The notes under the pieces: model-generated | The model's input: only the letters and a program-made list of their open reading frames with translations | Database searches by the model: none | What the model was told of the DNA's origin: nothing | Shown here: in pieces, positions 36,209-49,726 of the stretch | Numbering within the stretch: position 1 is the first letter of the stretch | How the letters are laid out: the number at the start of each line of letters is the position of its first letter | Translations under genes and position numbers: made by a program | DNA from: Citrobacter telavivensis | Lineage (GTDB): Bacteria > Pseudomonadota > Gammaproteobacteria > Enterobacterales > Enterobacteriaceae | Reading direction: 5' to 3' | Assembly (NCBI GenBank): GCA_009363175.1 | Contig: CP045205.1 | Location: 1,612,001-1,676,000 of the forward strand | DNA: 64,000 nucleotides

Positions 36209-39110
<2,902 letters not shown>

Positions 39111-39194
39111 AGGATTTTTATCCTGTTTTATCAGTAGGGTACGTTTTATTTTGCCGCTCGCTCGCCTGAACGATCGTCAGTGATGAAACGTCGA

Positions 39195-39210
39195 TGAGAA
39201 ACCGGTTACA
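39195..39210. promoter_or_regulatory. AscG operator candidate
   Basis: TGAGAAACCGGTTACA contains AAACCGGTT, the core of the known AscG box TGAAACCGGTTTCA. It is the usual LacI-family palindrome and lies in the ascF-ascG gap. Confidence 0.7.
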
Positions 39211-39270
39211 CAAAATCATGAATAGATTGTGTTATTCAGGCAATATTTAATTTTATCTATTTTCGTGAAT

Positions 39271-39286
39271 TGTGATTTGAGTCACT
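39271..39286. promoter_or_regulatory. CRP site in the ascF-ascG gap
   Basis: TGTGATTTGAGTCACT matches TGTGA-N6-TCACA at nine of ten core positions. It is expected to serve catabolite control of the asc genes. Confidence 0.78.
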
Positions 39287-39374
39287 TGTGGTTTTTTGGC
39301 GTGATTTAGCATCAAGGACAACCGCGCAGCGGTGAAGTACACTGCATCTCATTGCGAGAAAAGGAAGAAAAATT

Positions 39375-40388
39375 ATGACGACGATGCTGGAGGTAGCGCA
39401 GCGGGCCGGAGTGTCGAAGGCGACGGTCTCCAGGGTGCTTTCAGGGAATGGCTACGTCAGCCAGGAGACGAAGGATCGCGTATTTCAGGCGATTGAAGAG
39501 AGCGGCTATCGGCCTAATCTGCTGGCGCGTAGCCTTGCGGCGAAAACCAGTCAGACGCTGGGACTGGTGGTGACTAACACCCTCTACCACGGCGTCTATT
39601 TCAGCGAATTACTGTTTCACACCGCGCGGATGGCGGAAGACAAAGGTCGTCAGTTGCTGCTTGCCGATGGTAAGCACAGCGCCGAAGAAGAGCGCCAGGC
39701 GATCCAGTATCTGCTGGACTTGCGCTGCGACGCCATCATGATCTACCCGCGTTTTCTCAGTGTGGATGAGATCGATAAAATTATCGACAGCCACTCGCAG
39801 CCGATTATGGTGCTTAACCGCCGGTTACGAAAAAACAGCAGCCACTGCGTCTGGTGCGATCAAAAACAAACCAGTTTTAACGCCGTGGCGGAACTGATTG
39901 CCGCAGGCCATCAGCAGATTGCCTTTATTACCGGCTCAATGGACTCCCCTACCGGGGTTGAACGTCTGTCGGGGTACAAAGAGGCGCTGACCCGACACGG
40001 CATCGCCGTCAATGACGAGCTGATCGTCAAAGGCAAATGGACGCCTGCCTGCGGTGCGGCGGGAGTGGACACGCTGCTTTCACGTAACGCGACGTTCAGC
40101 GCGCTGGTGGCCAGCAATGACGACATGGCGATTGGGGCCATCAAACAGTTGCATGACAAAGGACTGGTCGTGCCGTCGCAGGTGTCGGTGATCGGTTTTG
40201 ACGATATTGCAATGGCCCCCTACACCATACCGGCGCTCTCCAGCGTCAAAATTCCAGTGACGGAGATGATTCAGGAGACCATTGGTCGACTCATCTTCAT
40301 GCTGGACGGCGGGGCGTTTACGCCACCGAAAAGCTTCACCGGCACGCTGATCCGCCGCGATTCTGTTGCGCCTGTCACGGCGCAGTAA
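39375..40388 (+). CDS. ascG: AscG, LacI-family repressor
   Basis: A 337-residue LacI/GalR repressor with an N-terminal helix-turn-helix (MLEVAQRAGVSKATVSRVLSG), hinge helix (LLARSLAAKTS) and periplasmic-binding-like effector domain (from TLGLVVTN). It represses ascFB and in E. coli also affects other sugar genes. It is divergent from ascF. E. coli K-12 ascG is disrupted by an IS element, whereas this copy is intact. Confidence 0.95.
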   Translation: MTTMLEVAQRAGVSKATVSRVLSGNGYVSQETKDRVFQAIEESGYRPNLLARSLAAKTSQTLGLVVTNTLYHGVYFSELLFHTARMAEDKGRQLLLADGKHSAEEERQAIQYLLDLRCDAIMIYPRFLSVDEIDKIIDSHSQPIMVLNRRLRKNSSHCVWCDQKQTSFNAVAELIAAGHQQIAFITGSMDSPTGVERLSGYKEALTRHGIAVNDELIVKGKWTPACGAAGVDTLLSRNATFSALVASNDDMAIGAIKQLHDKGLVVPSQVSVIGFDDIAMAPYTIPALSSVKIPVTEMIQETIGRLIFMLDGGAFTPPKSFTGTLIRRDSVAPVTAQ

Positions 40389-40400
40389 AAATTGTCACCC

Positions 40401-40424
40401 GTCATCGTCATTCGTGACGATGAC
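40401..40424. promoter_or_regulatory. Perfect inverted repeat upstream of hydN
   Basis: GTCATCGTCA and TGACGATGAC flank a TTCG loop: a perfect 10-4-10 repeat 12 bases after the ascG stop and 57 bases before the sigma-54-like promoter. It may be an FhlA activating site or an ascG terminator hairpin, although no T-tail follows. Confidence 0.5.
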
Positions 40425-40480
40425 ACCGCAATGGTCGCCCCCTGTTTTTAAATATCGTTAAATTACAGCAAGATAAAAAC

Positions 40481-40496
40481 TGGCATGATTTGTGAA
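40481..40496 (+). promoter_or_regulatory. Sigma-54-like promoter of hydN-hypF
   Basis: TGGCATGATTTGTGAA has a good -24 element, but the -12 GC is replaced by GA. hydN-hypF is FhlA and sigma-54 dependent in E. coli. The site is probably real but weak. Confidence 0.6.
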
Positions 40497-40533
40497 TGTT
40501 TCGGCACATTATCTGTCATTGCTGGAGAGTTTG

Positions 40534-41079
40534 ATGAACCGTTTCATCATTGCAGACGCCAATAAGTGCATTGGTTGCCGTACCTGTGAAGTGGCCTGCG
40601 TGGTCTCCCATCAGGAAAACCAGGACTGCGCGTCACTGACCCCTGAAACCTTTTTACCTCGTATCCATGTGATAAAAGGCGTCAATGTCTCGACGGCGAC
40701 GCTGTGCCGCCAGTGTGAGGACGCGCCGTGTGCGAACGTTTGTCCGAACGGTGCCATCAGCCGTGATAAAGGCTTTGTCCACGTCATGCAGGAACGTTGC
40801 ATTGGCTGTAAAACCTGCGTGGTGGCCTGCCCGTATGGGGCAATGGAAGTGGTGGTGCGTCCGGTCGTGCGTAATAGCGGCGCAGGCCTGAACGTGCGGG
40901 CGGAAAAAGCAGAAGCTAACAAGTGCGATCTCTGCCATCACCGTGACGCCGGTCCGGCCTGTATGGAAGCCTGCCCGACGCACGCCCTGATTTGTGTTGA
41001 TCGCAATAAGCTCGAGCAACTCAGCGCAGAAAAACGTCGTCGCGCGGCGCTGGAGTCTTCTGCATCGCTGCTTTTCTAA
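40534..41079 (+). CDS. hydN: HydN, 4Fe-4S ferredoxin-type protein
   Basis: A 181-residue ferredoxin with four Cys clusters (CIGCRTCEVACV; CRQCEDAPCANVCP; CIGCKTCVVACP; CDLCHHRDAGPACMEACP), similar in plan to HycB. The start at 40534 follows GGAGAG and gives MNRFIIADANKCIG; an upstream in-frame ATG at 40492 is rejected because it lies within the promoter. It is involved in electron transfer from formate and supports FdhF activity. It is probably co-transcribed with hypF. Confidence 0.94.
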   Translation: MNRFIIADANKCIGCRTCEVACVVSHQENQDCASLTPETFLPRIHVIKGVNVSTATLCRQCEDAPCANVCPNGAISRDKGFVHVMQERCIGCKTCVVACPYGAMEVVVRPVVRNSGAGLNVRAEKAEANKCDLCHHRDAGPACMEACPTHALICVDRNKLEQLSAEKRRRAALESSASLLF

Positions 41080-41113
41080 TCCCTGAAAATCCGCGTAAAA
41101 TACGGTAGTACTT

Positions 41114-41196
41114 ATGCCGGATGGCGATGCTCTCGCATCTTATCCGGCCTACTGTTCGCATCCCCGTAGGCCTGATAAGCGTAGCGCCATCAGGTA
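41114..41196. repeat. REP/BIME element between hydN and hypF
   Basis: Two inverted REP units (ATGCCGGATGGCGATGC ... TTATCCGGCCTAC, then GTAGGCCTGATAAGCG ... GCGCCATCAGG) fill the gap inside the presumed operon. Confidence 0.8.
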
Positions 41197-41227
41197 AACC
41201 GGGATAGATGACTGCGGAAACGACTTA

Positions 41228-43489
41228 ATGGCACTAAACAATCACTCCGGCGTACAGCTACGTATTCGCGGCAAAGTGCAGGGCGTCGGCTTTCGCCCCT
41301 TTGTCTGGCAACTGGCGCAGCAACTGCAATTGCACGGCGATGTCTGTAATGACGGTGATGGCGTCGTCGTTCGCCTGCTGGAAGAACCCTCCACGTTTAT
41401 CGCTGAACTGCATCAACACTGTCCGCCGCTGGCGCGTATCGACAGCGTGGAGAGTGAGCCATTTCACTGGGGACAGCAGCCCACCGAGTTCAGCATCCGC
41501 CAGAGCGCGGGCGGCACGATGAACACCCAGATTGTGCCCGATGCCGCCACCTGCCCGGAATGTCTTGCTGAAATGAACACGCCCGGTGAGCGGCGTTATC
41601 GCTATCCGTTTATCAACTGTACCCACTGCGGCCCGCGTTTTACCATTATCCGGGCGATGCCCTACGACCGTCCGTTTACGGTGATGGCGTCATTTCCGCT
41701 CTGTCCGCAATGCGATAAGGAGTACCGCGACCCGTATGACCGTCGTTTTCACGCCCAGCCGGTGGCTTGCCCGGCGTGTGGTCCGCATCTGAGCTGGTTG
41801 AGCGGCGGACGACAGGCGGAAAAGGATGCGGCATTGCAGGCTGCGGTTGAGATGCTGAAGGCGGGGGGCATTATCGCGGTTAAGGGCATCGGCGGGTTTC
41901 ATCTGGCCTGCGATGCGCGAAACGGCGATGCGGTAGCAACTCTTCGCGCGCGTAAGCGCCGTCCAGCAAAACCGCTGGCGGTGATGCTGCCCGATGACAG
42001 CGGCTTGCCAGATGCGGCAAGTCGGCTGCTGAAAACACCCGCCGCGCCGATTGTGCTGGTGGATAAACAGCATATTTCCTCGCTGTGTGACGGTATTGCC
42101 CCTGGGCTTGCAGAAGTTGGTGTGATGCTGCCCGCCAATCCGCTGCAGCATCTCCTGCTCCAGGAACTGAAGGGGCCGCTGGTGATGACCTCCGGTAATC
42201 TCAGTGGCAAACCTCCGGCCATCAGCAACGAACAGGCGCTTGAGGATTTACAGGATATTGCCGGGGGTTTCCTGTTGCACAATCGCGACATCGTGCAGCG
42301 CATGGACGATTCCGTGGTACGTGAAAGCGGCGAAATGCTGCGTCGCTCGCGGGGATATGTCCCGGACGCGCTGGCGCTGCCGCCGGGTTTTCGCGACGTG
42401 CCGCCGATGCTTTGTCTGGGGGCGGATTTGAAAAACACCTTCTGCCTGGTGCGCGGTGAGCAGGCGGTGATCAGCCAGCATCTTGGCGATCTCAGCGACG
42501 ACGGGATCCAGCATCAGTGGCGTGACGCGCTGCGGTTGATCCAGAATATCTATGACTTCACGCCGCAGCGCCTTGTTTGCGATGCCCATCCAGGATACGT
42601 CTCCAGCCAGTGGGCCAGTGAGATGAGCCTGCCGACAGAAAGTGTGTTGCATCATCATGCCCATGCTGCGGCCTGTCTGGCTGAACACGGCTGGCCGCTG
42701 GACGGTGGCGATGTCATCGCCCTGACGCTGGACGGCATCGGAATGGGTGAAGCGGGCGCGCTGTGGGGCGCAGAGTGTCTGCGGGTGAACTACCGTGAGT
42801 GCGAGCACCTTGGAGGGCTGCCCGCCGTGGCGCTTGCCGGTGGCGATCTCGCTGCAAAGCAGCCCTGGCGTAACCTGTTAGCGCAGTGTCTGCGTTTTGT
42901 GCCGGACTGGCAGCGCTATCCGGAAACCGTCGGCGTGCAGCGGCAGAACTGGAGCGTGCTGGCGCGCGCGATTGAGCGCGGGATTAACGCACCGCTGGCC
43001 TCGTCCTGTGGGCGTCTGTTTGATGCGGTTGCCGCAGCGCTGAACTGCGCGCCAGAATCGCTCAGCTATGAAGGTGAGGCCGCCTGCACGCTGGAGGCGC
43101 AGGCGTCGCAATGCGCGGGCGTTAAACACCCGGTGACGTTGCCGCTGTCGGGTAATCAACTGGATCTGGCGACCTTCTGGTCGCAGTGGCTGAACTGGCA
43201 GGCAACGCCGGCCGAACGCGCATGGGCCTTCCACGATGCGCTGGCGCAAGGGTTTGCGGCGATGATGCGTGAACAGGCCACCGCGCGTGGTATCGACACG
43301 CTGGTGTTCGGCGGTGGGGTGATGCACAACCGGTTACTGTCGGCGCGGCTGGCTTATTATCTGGCGGATTTCACGCTGCTGTTCCCGCAGCAGTTACCGG
43401 CGGGTGATGGCGGACTGTCGCTGGGGCAGGGAGTGATTGCTGCGGCGCGCTGGCTGAGCCATCGTGATATGCCGGATGGCGACGCGTAG
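41228..43489 (+). CDS. hypF: HypF, carbamoyltransferase for hydrogenase maturation
   Basis: A 753-residue protein with, in order, an acylphosphatase domain ([11 protein letters not shown]), zinc-finger pairs ([32 protein letters not shown]), a YrdC-like domain and a Kae1-like domain with the metal His (HHHAHAAAC). It makes the carbamoyl-adenylate that is moved to the HypE Cys for cyanide ligand synthesis. The last codons and the stop lie inside a REP unit, so the C-terminus (MPDGDA) is REP-encoded. Confidence 0.96.
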   Translation: MALNNHSGVQLRIRGKVQGVGFRPFVWQLAQQLQLHGDVCNDGDGVVVRLLEEPSTFIAELHQHCPPLARIDSVESEPFHWGQQPTEFSIRQSAGGTMNTQIVPDAATCPECLAEMNTPGERRYRYPFINCTHCGPRFTIIRAMPYDRPFTVMASFPLCPQCDKEYRDPYDRRFHAQPVACPACGPHLSWLSGGRQAEKDAALQAAVEMLKAGGIIAVKGIGGFHLACDARNGDAVATLRARKRRPAKPLAVMLPDDSGLPDAASRLLKTPAAPIVLVDKQHISSLCDGIAPGLAEVGVMLPANPLQHLLLQELKGPLVMTSGNLSGKPPAISNEQALEDLQDIAGGFLLHNRDIVQRMDDSVVRESGEMLRRSRGYVPDALALPPGFRDVPPMLCLGADLKNTFCLVRGEQAVISQHLGDLSDDGIQHQWRDALRLIQNIYDFTPQRLVCDAHPGYVSSQWASEMSLPTESVLHHHAHAAACLAEHGWPLDGGDVIALTLDGIGMGEAGALWGAECLRVNYRECEHLGGLPAVALAGGDLAAKQPWRNLLAQCLRFVPDWQRYPETVGVQRQNWSVLARAIERGINAPLASSCGRLFDAVAAALNCAPESLSYEGEAACTLEAQASQCAGVKHPVTLPLSGNQLDLATFWSQWLNWQATPAERAWAFHDALAQGFAAMMREQATARGIDTLVFGGGVMHNRLLSARLAYYLADFTLLFPQQLPAGDGGLSLGQGVIAAARWLSHRDMPDGDA

Positions 43490-43635
43490 CGTCTTATCCG
43501 GCCTACAATGCGGCACATGCCGTAGGCCGGACACCACGTCACTTATACGCTGACAGTGGCAGGACGGATGGCGACGAATAGCGTTACAACGCGTAACATC
43601 CAGTAGGCCGGATAAGGCGTAGCCGCCATCCGGCG
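43469..43635. repeat. REP/BIME cluster at the hypF-norW junction
   Basis: Four REP units in two pairs, beginning within the last hypF codons (ATGCCGGATGGCGACGCG) and ending GCCGCCATCCGGCG just before the norW stop. They lie between two convergent genes. Confidence 0.85.
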
Positions 43636-43644
43636 CCACGTCAT

Positions 43645-44778
43645 TTACACGAGCAGCGTTTTCAACAGGGCGAAAGCCTCCTTCATCCTGTCTTCGCTCA
43701 CCACGAAGGCGCAGAGTTGTCCTTCAGCGTTCACCCCTTTGGCTACCATCCCGTCAGGTTCTGCGGCAATGTGCCAGTTCAGATCGCGACGCTGGGTTTC
43801 CCCTGCCAGGTGCAGCGGCAGTTCCGGCGTTTTAATTTTGACTAACATGGCGGGCAACTTCAGCGGCGCGTTGCCGCCGAGCAGGTTTTTCGCCAGGTAC
43901 ATGGCGCTGAGCTGAATCGGCTGCAGGAAAGGCAGTACCTGGCCGTTAATCTCCGCGCAGTCGCCGAGAGCATAAATATCCGGGTTGCTGGTTTGCAGGT
44001 AGCTGTCGACACAAACGCCGCGATTGAGCGTTAAACCGGCGCGACGCGCCAGCGCCGTTTCCGGACGCAGGCCGGTGGCGGCAATCACCGCATCGACGTC
44101 AATGCTGCGCTGACTATCGAACGTTGCGCGAATACCGGATGCGGTTTTCTCCAGCCCCTGCAACGATGATTTCAGCAGCAGATGCACGCCCATATCGGTA
44201 AGGCGATGCTGTAAGCGACTGCTCACTTCTGGTGGCATCAGCGAGGCGAGAAGGCTGGCGGCATTATCAATCAACGTGACCGCTTTACCCGCGCGACAGA
44301 AATCCATCGCCAGCTCTGTACCAATCAATCCGCCACCGACAATGAGCACCCGTTGGGCGTCGCGCAACTGTGTTTCACCGGCGCGGAACTCCTGCTGACT
44401 GTTCAATGTGAGCATTAACTCACGTCCTGCTATCGGGGGAACAACGGCCGCAGCGCCCGTGGCCAGCACCAGTTTGTCATATTGCCACTGCTTATCCTGG
44501 CTTTTCACCACGTGGGCATCGGCATCAACGTCGGTGACCCAGGTGTGGGGAAAGAGACGCAGACTGAATTGTTCGGCAAATTCTCCCGCCGACTGGCGGG
44601 TGAGATCGTCGGCGTGCTGCGCCTGGCTTATCACATGGCTGAGATCGGGTTTGTTGTACTCATCCATGCTGTCAGCCGCAATCAGGGTTAACGGGACATC
44701 CGCGTCCTGCTTGCGAATGTTTTTAACTAACTGGCGGGCGGCGAAGCCCGAACCAATGATGACGATTCCCCGGCTCAT
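43645..44778 (-). CDS. norW: NorW, flavorubredoxin reductase
   Basis: A 377-residue FAD/NADH oxidoreductase. The start at 44778 gives [17 protein letters not shown] with its FAD-binding motif. The NADH motif [14 protein letters not shown] and the C-terminal FAD motif [10 protein letters not shown] are present. It passes electrons from NADH to the rubredoxin domain of NorV. It overlaps norV by four bases. Confidence 0.96.
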   Translation of the reverse strand: MSRGIVIIGSGFAARQLVKNIRKQDADVPLTLIAADSMDEYNKPDLSHVISQAQHADDLTRQSAGEFAEQFSLRLFPHTWVTDVDADAHVVKSQDKQWQYDKLVLATGAAAVVPPIAGRELMLTLNSQQEFRAGETQLRDAQRVLIVGGGLIGTELAMDFCRAGKAVTLIDNAASLLASLMPPEVSSRLQHRLTDMGVHLLLKSSLQGLEKTASGIRATFDSQRSIDVDAVIAATGLRPETALARRAGLTLNRGVCVDSYLQTSNPDIYALGDCAEINGQVLPFLQPIQLSAMYLAKNLLGGNAPLKLPAMLVKIKTPELPLHLAGETQRRDLNWHIAAEPDGMVAKGVNAEGQLCAFVVSEDRMKEAFALLKTLLV

Positions 44779-46223
44779 TTTGCCTCCGTTGCCAGCACGT
44801 CGAAGACGTCTTTGCCTAATGAACATTCCGGGCACAGGAAGTTGTCTGGTACGTCGCTCCACGGCGTACCCGGCGCAACGTCCTGCAACGGTTCACCTTT
44901 TGCCGGATCGTAAATCCACTGGCACACGCTGCACTGCATGCACGGACCGAGGTCGGCTGCCGCTGCGGCGGCGCAGGCGCACGCTTCGTCTTTCGCCGTC
45001 GCTTTCACTGTCACTTCCGGCAGCGGCGCGAGCGCCCACTGACGCGCGATGTCGCGACCGTGCTGACGGCACAGCTCCAGCGCATCCAGATCCGGGCGCC
45101 ATTTAGCCTTCAGGCTCAGGGACATTTCAAAACCGGCATCCTGTAAACGGGTGGATAAGCGGTCAACCGCACCGCCGCTCCAGCCGTGGGATCCAAAGGC
45201 GCTGGCGCGTTTGTTACGAAAACGCAGTCCGGTCATCTCTTCCACCAGACCGGCGATTTTCGGCATCATCACGTTGTTCATCGTGGAGGTGCCGACCAGC
45301 ACGCCTTTCGAGCGGAAGACGTTGGTCAGGATTTCATTTTTATCGCTGCGGGCGACATTAAAAATTTTCACCGCCACGTTCGGGTCGACTTCGTTAATCC
45401 CCTGGGCAATCGCATCCGCCATCATGCGGGTGTTATTGGACATGGTGTCGTAGAAAATAGTGATCCTGTCTTCCTGATAGTCCGCCGCCCATTTCAGATA
45501 TAACTCAACAATCTGGGTGGGATTATCGCGCCAGACCACACCGTGAGAGGTGGCAATCATATCCACCGGCAGGTTGAAGCCGAGGATTTCGCTAATTTTT
45601 GGCGTCACTAGTCGGCTGAACGGGGTCAGGATGTTGGCGTAATAGCGCTGGCACTGCTCGAACAGTTCGGTTTGATCCACTTCATCGTTAAACAGACGTT
45701 CGTCACAGTAGTGCTGACCGAAAGCGTCGTTACTGAACAGGACGGCATCGCCGGTCATGTAGGTCATCATGCTGTCCGGCCAGTGCAGCATCGGGGTTTC
45801 CACGAAGATCAGCTGCTTGCCGTTGCCGATATCCAGCGTGTCGCCGGTTTTCACGACGTTAAAGTTCCACTCCGGATGGTGGTGGTGACCGGTAATCGAG
45901 TCAATGGCGTTGGCGGTGCAGTAGATGGGCGTATCCGGGATCTGCATCATCAGTTCGGTCAGCGCCCCGGCGTGATCTTCTTCCGCATGGTTGATAATGA
46001 TGTAATCGATATCTGCGAGGTCAATTTCATTACGCAGGTTCTGCACAAATTCGCGGCTGAATTTATGATCGACGGTATCGATCAGAACATTTTTTTCTTC
46101 ACGGATGAGATAGCTGTTGTAGCTGCTGCCGCGCAGCGTTTTGTATTCAGTTCCGTGGAAATCACGCACTTCCCAGTCACGTTGGCCAACCCAATGAATG
46201 TTATTTTTAACCAGAATAGACAT
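44775..46223 (-). CDS. norV: NorV, flavorubredoxin nitric oxide reductase
   Basis: A 482-residue protein starting [21 protein letters not shown]. The diiron beta-lactamase-like domain has [11 protein letters not shown] and HHHHPEWN. The flavodoxin domain begins near 255 ([19 protein letters not shown]). The C-terminal rubredoxin has CSVCQWIYD and CPECSLG. It reduces nitric oxide to nitrous oxide under anaerobic conditions. It is transcribed from a sigma-54 promoter controlled by NorR. Confidence 0.97.
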   Translation of the reverse strand: MSILVKNNIHWVGQRDWEVRDFHGTEYKTLRGSSYNSYLIREEKNVLIDTVDHKFSREFVQNLRNEIDLADIDYIIINHAEEDHAGALTELMMQIPDTPIYCTANAIDSITGHHHHPEWNFNVVKTGDTLDIGNGKQLIFVETPMLHWPDSMMTYMTGDAVLFSNDAFGQHYCDERLFNDEVDQTELFEQCQRYYANILTPFSRLVTPKISEILGFNLPVDMIATSHGVVWRDNPTQIVELYLKWAADYQEDRITIFYDTMSNNTRMMADAIAQGINEVDPNVAVKIFNVARSDKNEILTNVFRSKGVLVGTSTMNNVMMPKIAGLVEEMTGLRFRNKRASAFGSHGWSGGAVDRLSTRLQDAGFEMSLSLKAKWRPDLDALELCRQHGRDIARQWALAPLPEVTVKATAKDEACACAAAAAADLGPCMQCSVCQWIYDPAKGEPLQDVAPGTPWSDVPDNFLCPECSLGKDVFDVLATEAK

Positions 46224-46272
46224 AGCAACCTCAATTAATTCAGCGTTGTTCAAAGTAAGTTGCTTTGCATAT

Positions 46273-46288
46273 TGCAGGCTACGTGCCA
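46273..46288 (-). promoter_or_regulatory. Sigma-54 promoter of norVW
   Basis: On the minus strand TGGCACGTAGCCTGCA is an almost perfect -24/-12 promoter. It lies 50 bases before the norV start. Confidence 0.9.
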
Positions 46289-46344
46289 ACTTTTTAATTT
46301 GTTGATTTACAATAAAATATTGTTTCTATACTCATTAAATGGTA

Positions 46345-46400
46345 GTCAAAAAGACTATCCATGACACAGTCAATATGACACCATGAATTGTCAAAATGAC
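46345..46400. promoter_or_regulatory. Three NorR enhancer sites
   Basis: GTCAAAAAGAC (46345-46355), GTCAATATGAC (46369-46379) and GTCAAAATGAC (46390-46400) match GTCA-N3-TGAC. The last two are exact and the first differs by one base. Three such sites are needed for NorR activation of norVW in E. coli. Confidence 0.9.
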
Positions 46401-46412
46401 AGTGAGGACACC

Positions 46413-47930
46413 ATGAGTTTTTCCGTTGATGTGCTGGCGGGTATCGCCATTGAATTACAGCGCGGAGTGGGTCATCAGGACCGGTTTCAACGTCTGATTA
46501 CCACGCTGCGTCAGGTGCTGGAATGCGACGCCTCAGCGCTACTGCGCTATGAGGCGCGCCAGTTTATCCCGCTGGCGATTGACGGTCTTGCTCGTGATGT
46601 GCTCGGCAGGCGCTTTACGCTGGAAGGGCATCCCCGACTGGAGGCCATCGCCCGCGCTGGCGACGTGGTGCGCTTTCCAGCGGACAGTTCCCTGCCCGAT
46701 CCGTATGACGGGCTGATCCCGGGGCAGGAGAGCCTGAAAGTGCACGCCTGCATTGGGCTGCCGCTTTTTGCCGGGCAGAACCTGATTGGCGCGCTGACCC
46801 TCGACGGTATGGCGCCAGACCAGTTTGATGTTTTCAGTGATGAAGAGTTACGACTGATCGCCGCGCTGGCCGCCGGTGCGCTCAACAATGCGCTGCTGAT
46901 TGAACAACTGGAACGCCAGAATATGCTGCCAGGTTCGGGTATCGATTTCGAACAGGTAAAAGAGACGCAGCTGATTGGCCTCTCGCCGAACATGATGCAG
47001 TTGAAAAAAGAGATCGAGATTGTGGCAGGCTCCGATCTCAACGTGCTAATCAGCGGCGAAACCGGCACCGGGAAAGAGCTGGTGGCGAAGGCGATTCACG
47101 AAGGTTCACCTCGTGCGGTCAATCCGCTGGTCTATCTGAACTGTGCCGCGCTGCCGGAAAGTGTGGCGGAGAGTGAACTGTTTGGTCATGTGAAAGGGGC
47201 GTTTACCGGGGCCATCAGCAACCGCAGCGGCAAGTTTGAAATGGCCGATAACGGCACGCTGTTTCTTGACGAAATTGGGGAGCTGTCGCTGGCGCTGCAA
47301 GCGAAATTGCTTCGCGTGTTGCAGTACGGCGATATTCAGCGTGTCGGCGACGACCGCAGTCTGCGCGTAGATGTGCGCGTGCTGGCGGCGACCAACCGCA
47401 GTCTGCGCGAAGAGGTGCTGGCGGGACGTTTTCGTGCCGATCTGTTTCATCGCCTGAGCGTGTTCCCGCTTTCCGTTCCTCCGCTACGAGAACGCGGTGA
47501 GGATGTGGTGCTGCTGGCGGGCTATTTTTGCGAGCAGTGCCGACTACGGCTGGGGCTTTCCCGCGTAGTGCTCAGTTCGGGCGCGCGCAGCCATCTGTTG
47601 AATTACGGCTGGCCGGGTAATGTGCGTGAGCTGGAACATGCCATTCATCGGGCGGTGGTGCTGGCGCGGGCGACCCGGGCCAGAGACGACATCGTACTGG
47701 AAGTGCCGCATTTCGCGTTACAGGAGGAGGCGATGACGTCGCAGCCGGAAGTGGCGGCGGATATCCCGCGCAATCACAATTTGCGTGACGCGACGGAGGC
47801 TTTCCAGCGGGAAATGATTCGCCAGGCGCTGGCGCAAAATAATCACAACTGGGCGGCCAGCGCGCGGGCGCTTGAAACAGACGTCGCCAACCTGCACCGG
47901 CTGGCGAAGCGTCTTGGGCTGAAGGATTAG
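46413..47930 (+). CDS. norR: NorR, nitric-oxide-sensing sigma-54 activator
   Basis: A 505-residue activator. The start at 46413 ([18 protein letters not shown]) is preferred over an in-frame ATG at 46383, which overlaps a NorR site. An N-terminal GAF domain (to about 170) holds the non-haem iron that binds nitric oxide. The AAA+ domain has GETGTGKE and GAFTGA, and a Fis-type helix-turn-helix is at the end ([22 protein letters not shown]). It is divergent from norVW. Its stop overlaps that of gutQ by four bases. Confidence 0.96.
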   Translation: MSFSVDVLAGIAIELQRGVGHQDRFQRLITTLRQVLECDASALLRYEARQFIPLAIDGLARDVLGRRFTLEGHPRLEAIARAGDVVRFPADSSLPDPYDGLIPGQESLKVHACIGLPLFAGQNLIGALTLDGMAPDQFDVFSDEELRLIAALAAGALNNALLIEQLERQNMLPGSGIDFEQVKETQLIGLSPNMMQLKKEIEIVAGSDLNVLISGETGTGKELVAKAIHEGSPRAVNPLVYLNCAALPESVAESELFGHVKGAFTGAISNRSGKFEMADNGTLFLDEIGELSLALQAKLLRVLQYGDIQRVGDDRSLRVDVRVLAATNRSLREEVLAGRFRADLFHRLSVFPLSVPPLRERGEDVVLLAGYFCEQCRLRLGLSRVVLSSGARSHLLNYGWPGNVRELEHAIHRAVVLARATRARDDIVLEVPHFALQEEAMTSQPEVAADIPRNHNLRDATEAFQREMIRQALAQNNHNWAASARALETDVANLHRLAKRLGLKD

Positions 47931-48892
47931 ATAATTCCGGCCTGGTAGAAATCCTGTAGGTTGATGGCGCCGGTGAGTTTACCGGTTTCATCCACCACCG
48001 GTGCGGCGGTGATTTTGCGCTTCATCAGAATCTCTTTAGCATCAATCGCCCGGCTTTCTGACTGTAAGGTGATGCCGTTGTGGGTCATGGCTTCACTGAC
48101 CGGCGTGGTGAGCGCGCCGCCGCCAACCAGCCAGCGACGCAGGTCACCGTCGGTAAAGACGCCTTTCACCTGCATCTGCTCGTCGCAAACGGCGACCAGA
48201 CCCAGACCGGTACGGCTTAACTCCAGCATCGCGTCCATCACGCTGGTGGCGAGTTGAACCTGCGGGACGGCATCGTCGCGGCGCATCAGGTGATGCACTT
48301 TATTGAGTAAACGCGCGCCCAGCGCACCGGCCGGATGCGAGCGGGCAAAATCTTCTTCATTGAAACCGCGAGCCTGCATGACCGCCATCGCCAGCGCGTC
48401 GCCCATCATCAGGGTATTGACGGTGCTGGACGTCGGTGCCAGGTGCATCGGGCAGGCTTCGCGCTCGACGGAAATATCCAGCACGGCCTTCGCCGCCAGA
48501 CCCAGCGGTGAATTGGGTTTGCCGGTCATGGCCAGCAGGGCGATGGACTTGTCTTCCAGGCGAGGGATGATGAGATCCAGCTCTTTTGCGCCACCGGAAT
48601 AGGAGATGAACAACATCACGTCGCGGCTTTCGATCATCCCCAGATCGCCATGCAGCGCTTCGGCAGGATGAACAAAAAAGGCCGGAGTGCCGGTACTGGC
48701 GAGCGTCGCGGCGATTTTCTTACCAATATGACCCGACTTGCCGATACCCGAGACAATCACTTTGCCTTCGCAATGGATAATGATATTGGCGGCACGGATA
48801 AAATCATCGCCCAGACGTTCCGGCAAACGGCTTGCTTCCTGTAATTCTAGCATTAACGTCTGACGGCCCGCGTTCAGTAGTGCATCACTCAT
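47927..48892 (-). CDS. gutQ: GutQ, arabinose 5-phosphate isomerase
   Basis: A 321-residue protein with an N-terminal SIS sugar isomerase domain ([35 protein letters not shown]) and two C-terminal CBS domains (about 205-321). It interconverts ribulose 5-phosphate and arabinose 5-phosphate, a KDO precursor, like KdsD. It is the last gene of the srl operon, overlapping srlR by eight bases. Confidence 0.95.
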   Translation of the reverse strand: MSDALLNAGRQTLMLELQEASRLPERLGDDFIRAANIIIHCEGKVIVSGIGKSGHIGKKIAATLASTGTPAFFVHPAEALHGDLGMIESRDVMLFISYSGGAKELDLIIPRLEDKSIALLAMTGKPNSPLGLAAKAVLDISVEREACPMHLAPTSSTVNTLMMGDALAMAVMQARGFNEEDFARSHPAGALGARLLNKVHHLMRRDDAVPQVQLATSVMDAMLELSRTGLGLVAVCDEQMQVKGVFTDGDLRRWLVGGGALTTPVSEAMTHNGITLQSESRAIDAKEILMKRKITAAPVVDETGKLTGAINLQDFYQAGII

Positions 48893-49658
48893 TGGTTTCT
48901 CCGGTTATGATCACTTCAATTCCTTTCTCTTCCAGCGCCTGACGAAATGCGGGATCAATACCCGCGTCGGTAATCAGTTTGTCGACGCTTTCCAGACTGC
49001 ACACAACATTCGGACTCTTGCGACCAAACTTGGATGAGTCCGCCATCAGGATCACTTCGCGAGCGGCGTTGCACATCGCTTTACTGACGGTGTAGACCTC
49101 ATTAAAAGTGGTCACGCCAGCACTGAGATCAATGCCGTCGGTGCCCATGAAGAGTTTATCAAAACTGAACTGCTCAAAGGCGTTTTCCGCGAGCTGTCCG
49201 TGAAATGAGGCCGATTTTTTACGGAACGTGCCGCCGGGCATCAGGATGGTTTGTTCGTTGTCTAACTCGGACAGCGCGTTGACAATATGCAGGCTGTTGG
49301 TCATGACGGTGATATTACTAAAGCGGGTAAGCATCGGCACCATTTGTAGTACGGTGCTCCCGGCATCCAGAATGATGGAGTCGCCATCGTGGATAAAGCG
49401 GACGGCTGCTTCAGCAATACGTTCTTTCTTGAGCGTATTGATCAGCGTTTTGTGATCGATAGGCGGATCGGACTCCTCTTTATTTAACATCACGCCGCCA
49501 TAGGTACGAATGACGGTTTCGGCATTTTCCAGGACGACAAGGTCTTTGCGAATGGTTGTGCCCGTGGTGTCAAAGTACTGGGCCAGTTCTTCTACTGAGC
49601 ATTTCCCCTGCTTTTGCAGATGCTCAAGAATAGCGGCCTGACGCTGACGAGGTTTCAT
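48885..49658 (-). CDS. srlR: SrlR, DeoR-family sorbitol repressor
   Basis: A 257-residue DeoR-family regulator with an N-terminal helix-turn-helix ([33 protein letters not shown]) and a sugar-phosphate sensing C-terminal domain ([26 protein letters not shown]). It represses srlAEBD and is encoded inside the operon it controls. The 68-base gap to gutM holds a strong inverted repeat. Confidence 0.95.
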   Translation of the reverse strand: MKPRQRQAAILEHLQKQGKCSVEELAQYFDTTGTTIRKDLVVLENAETVIRTYGGVMLNKEESDPPIDHKTLINTLKKERIAEAAVRFIHDGDSIILDAGSTVLQMVPMLTRFSNITVMTNSLHIVNALSELDNEQTILMPGGTFRKKSASFHGQLAENAFEQFSFDKLFMGTDGIDLSAGVTTFNEVYTVSKAMCNAAREVILMADSSKFGRKSPNVVCSLESVDKLITDAGIDPAFRQALEEKGIEVIITGETNE

Positions 49659-49682
49659 TGGTGTAATTACCCTGAATTAAAT

Positions 49683-49704
49683 TTGCGAAATGATAATTTC
49701 GCAA
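49683..49704. promoter_or_regulatory. Inverted repeat between gutM and srlR
   Basis: TTGCGAAAT-GATA-ATTTCGCAA is a perfect 9-4-9 inverted repeat 25 bases before the srlR start. No T-tail follows on the minus strand, so it may be an operator or an RNA hairpin rather than a terminator. Confidence 0.45.
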
Positions 49705-49726
49705 GCTATAAGCATTCACAACGAAA

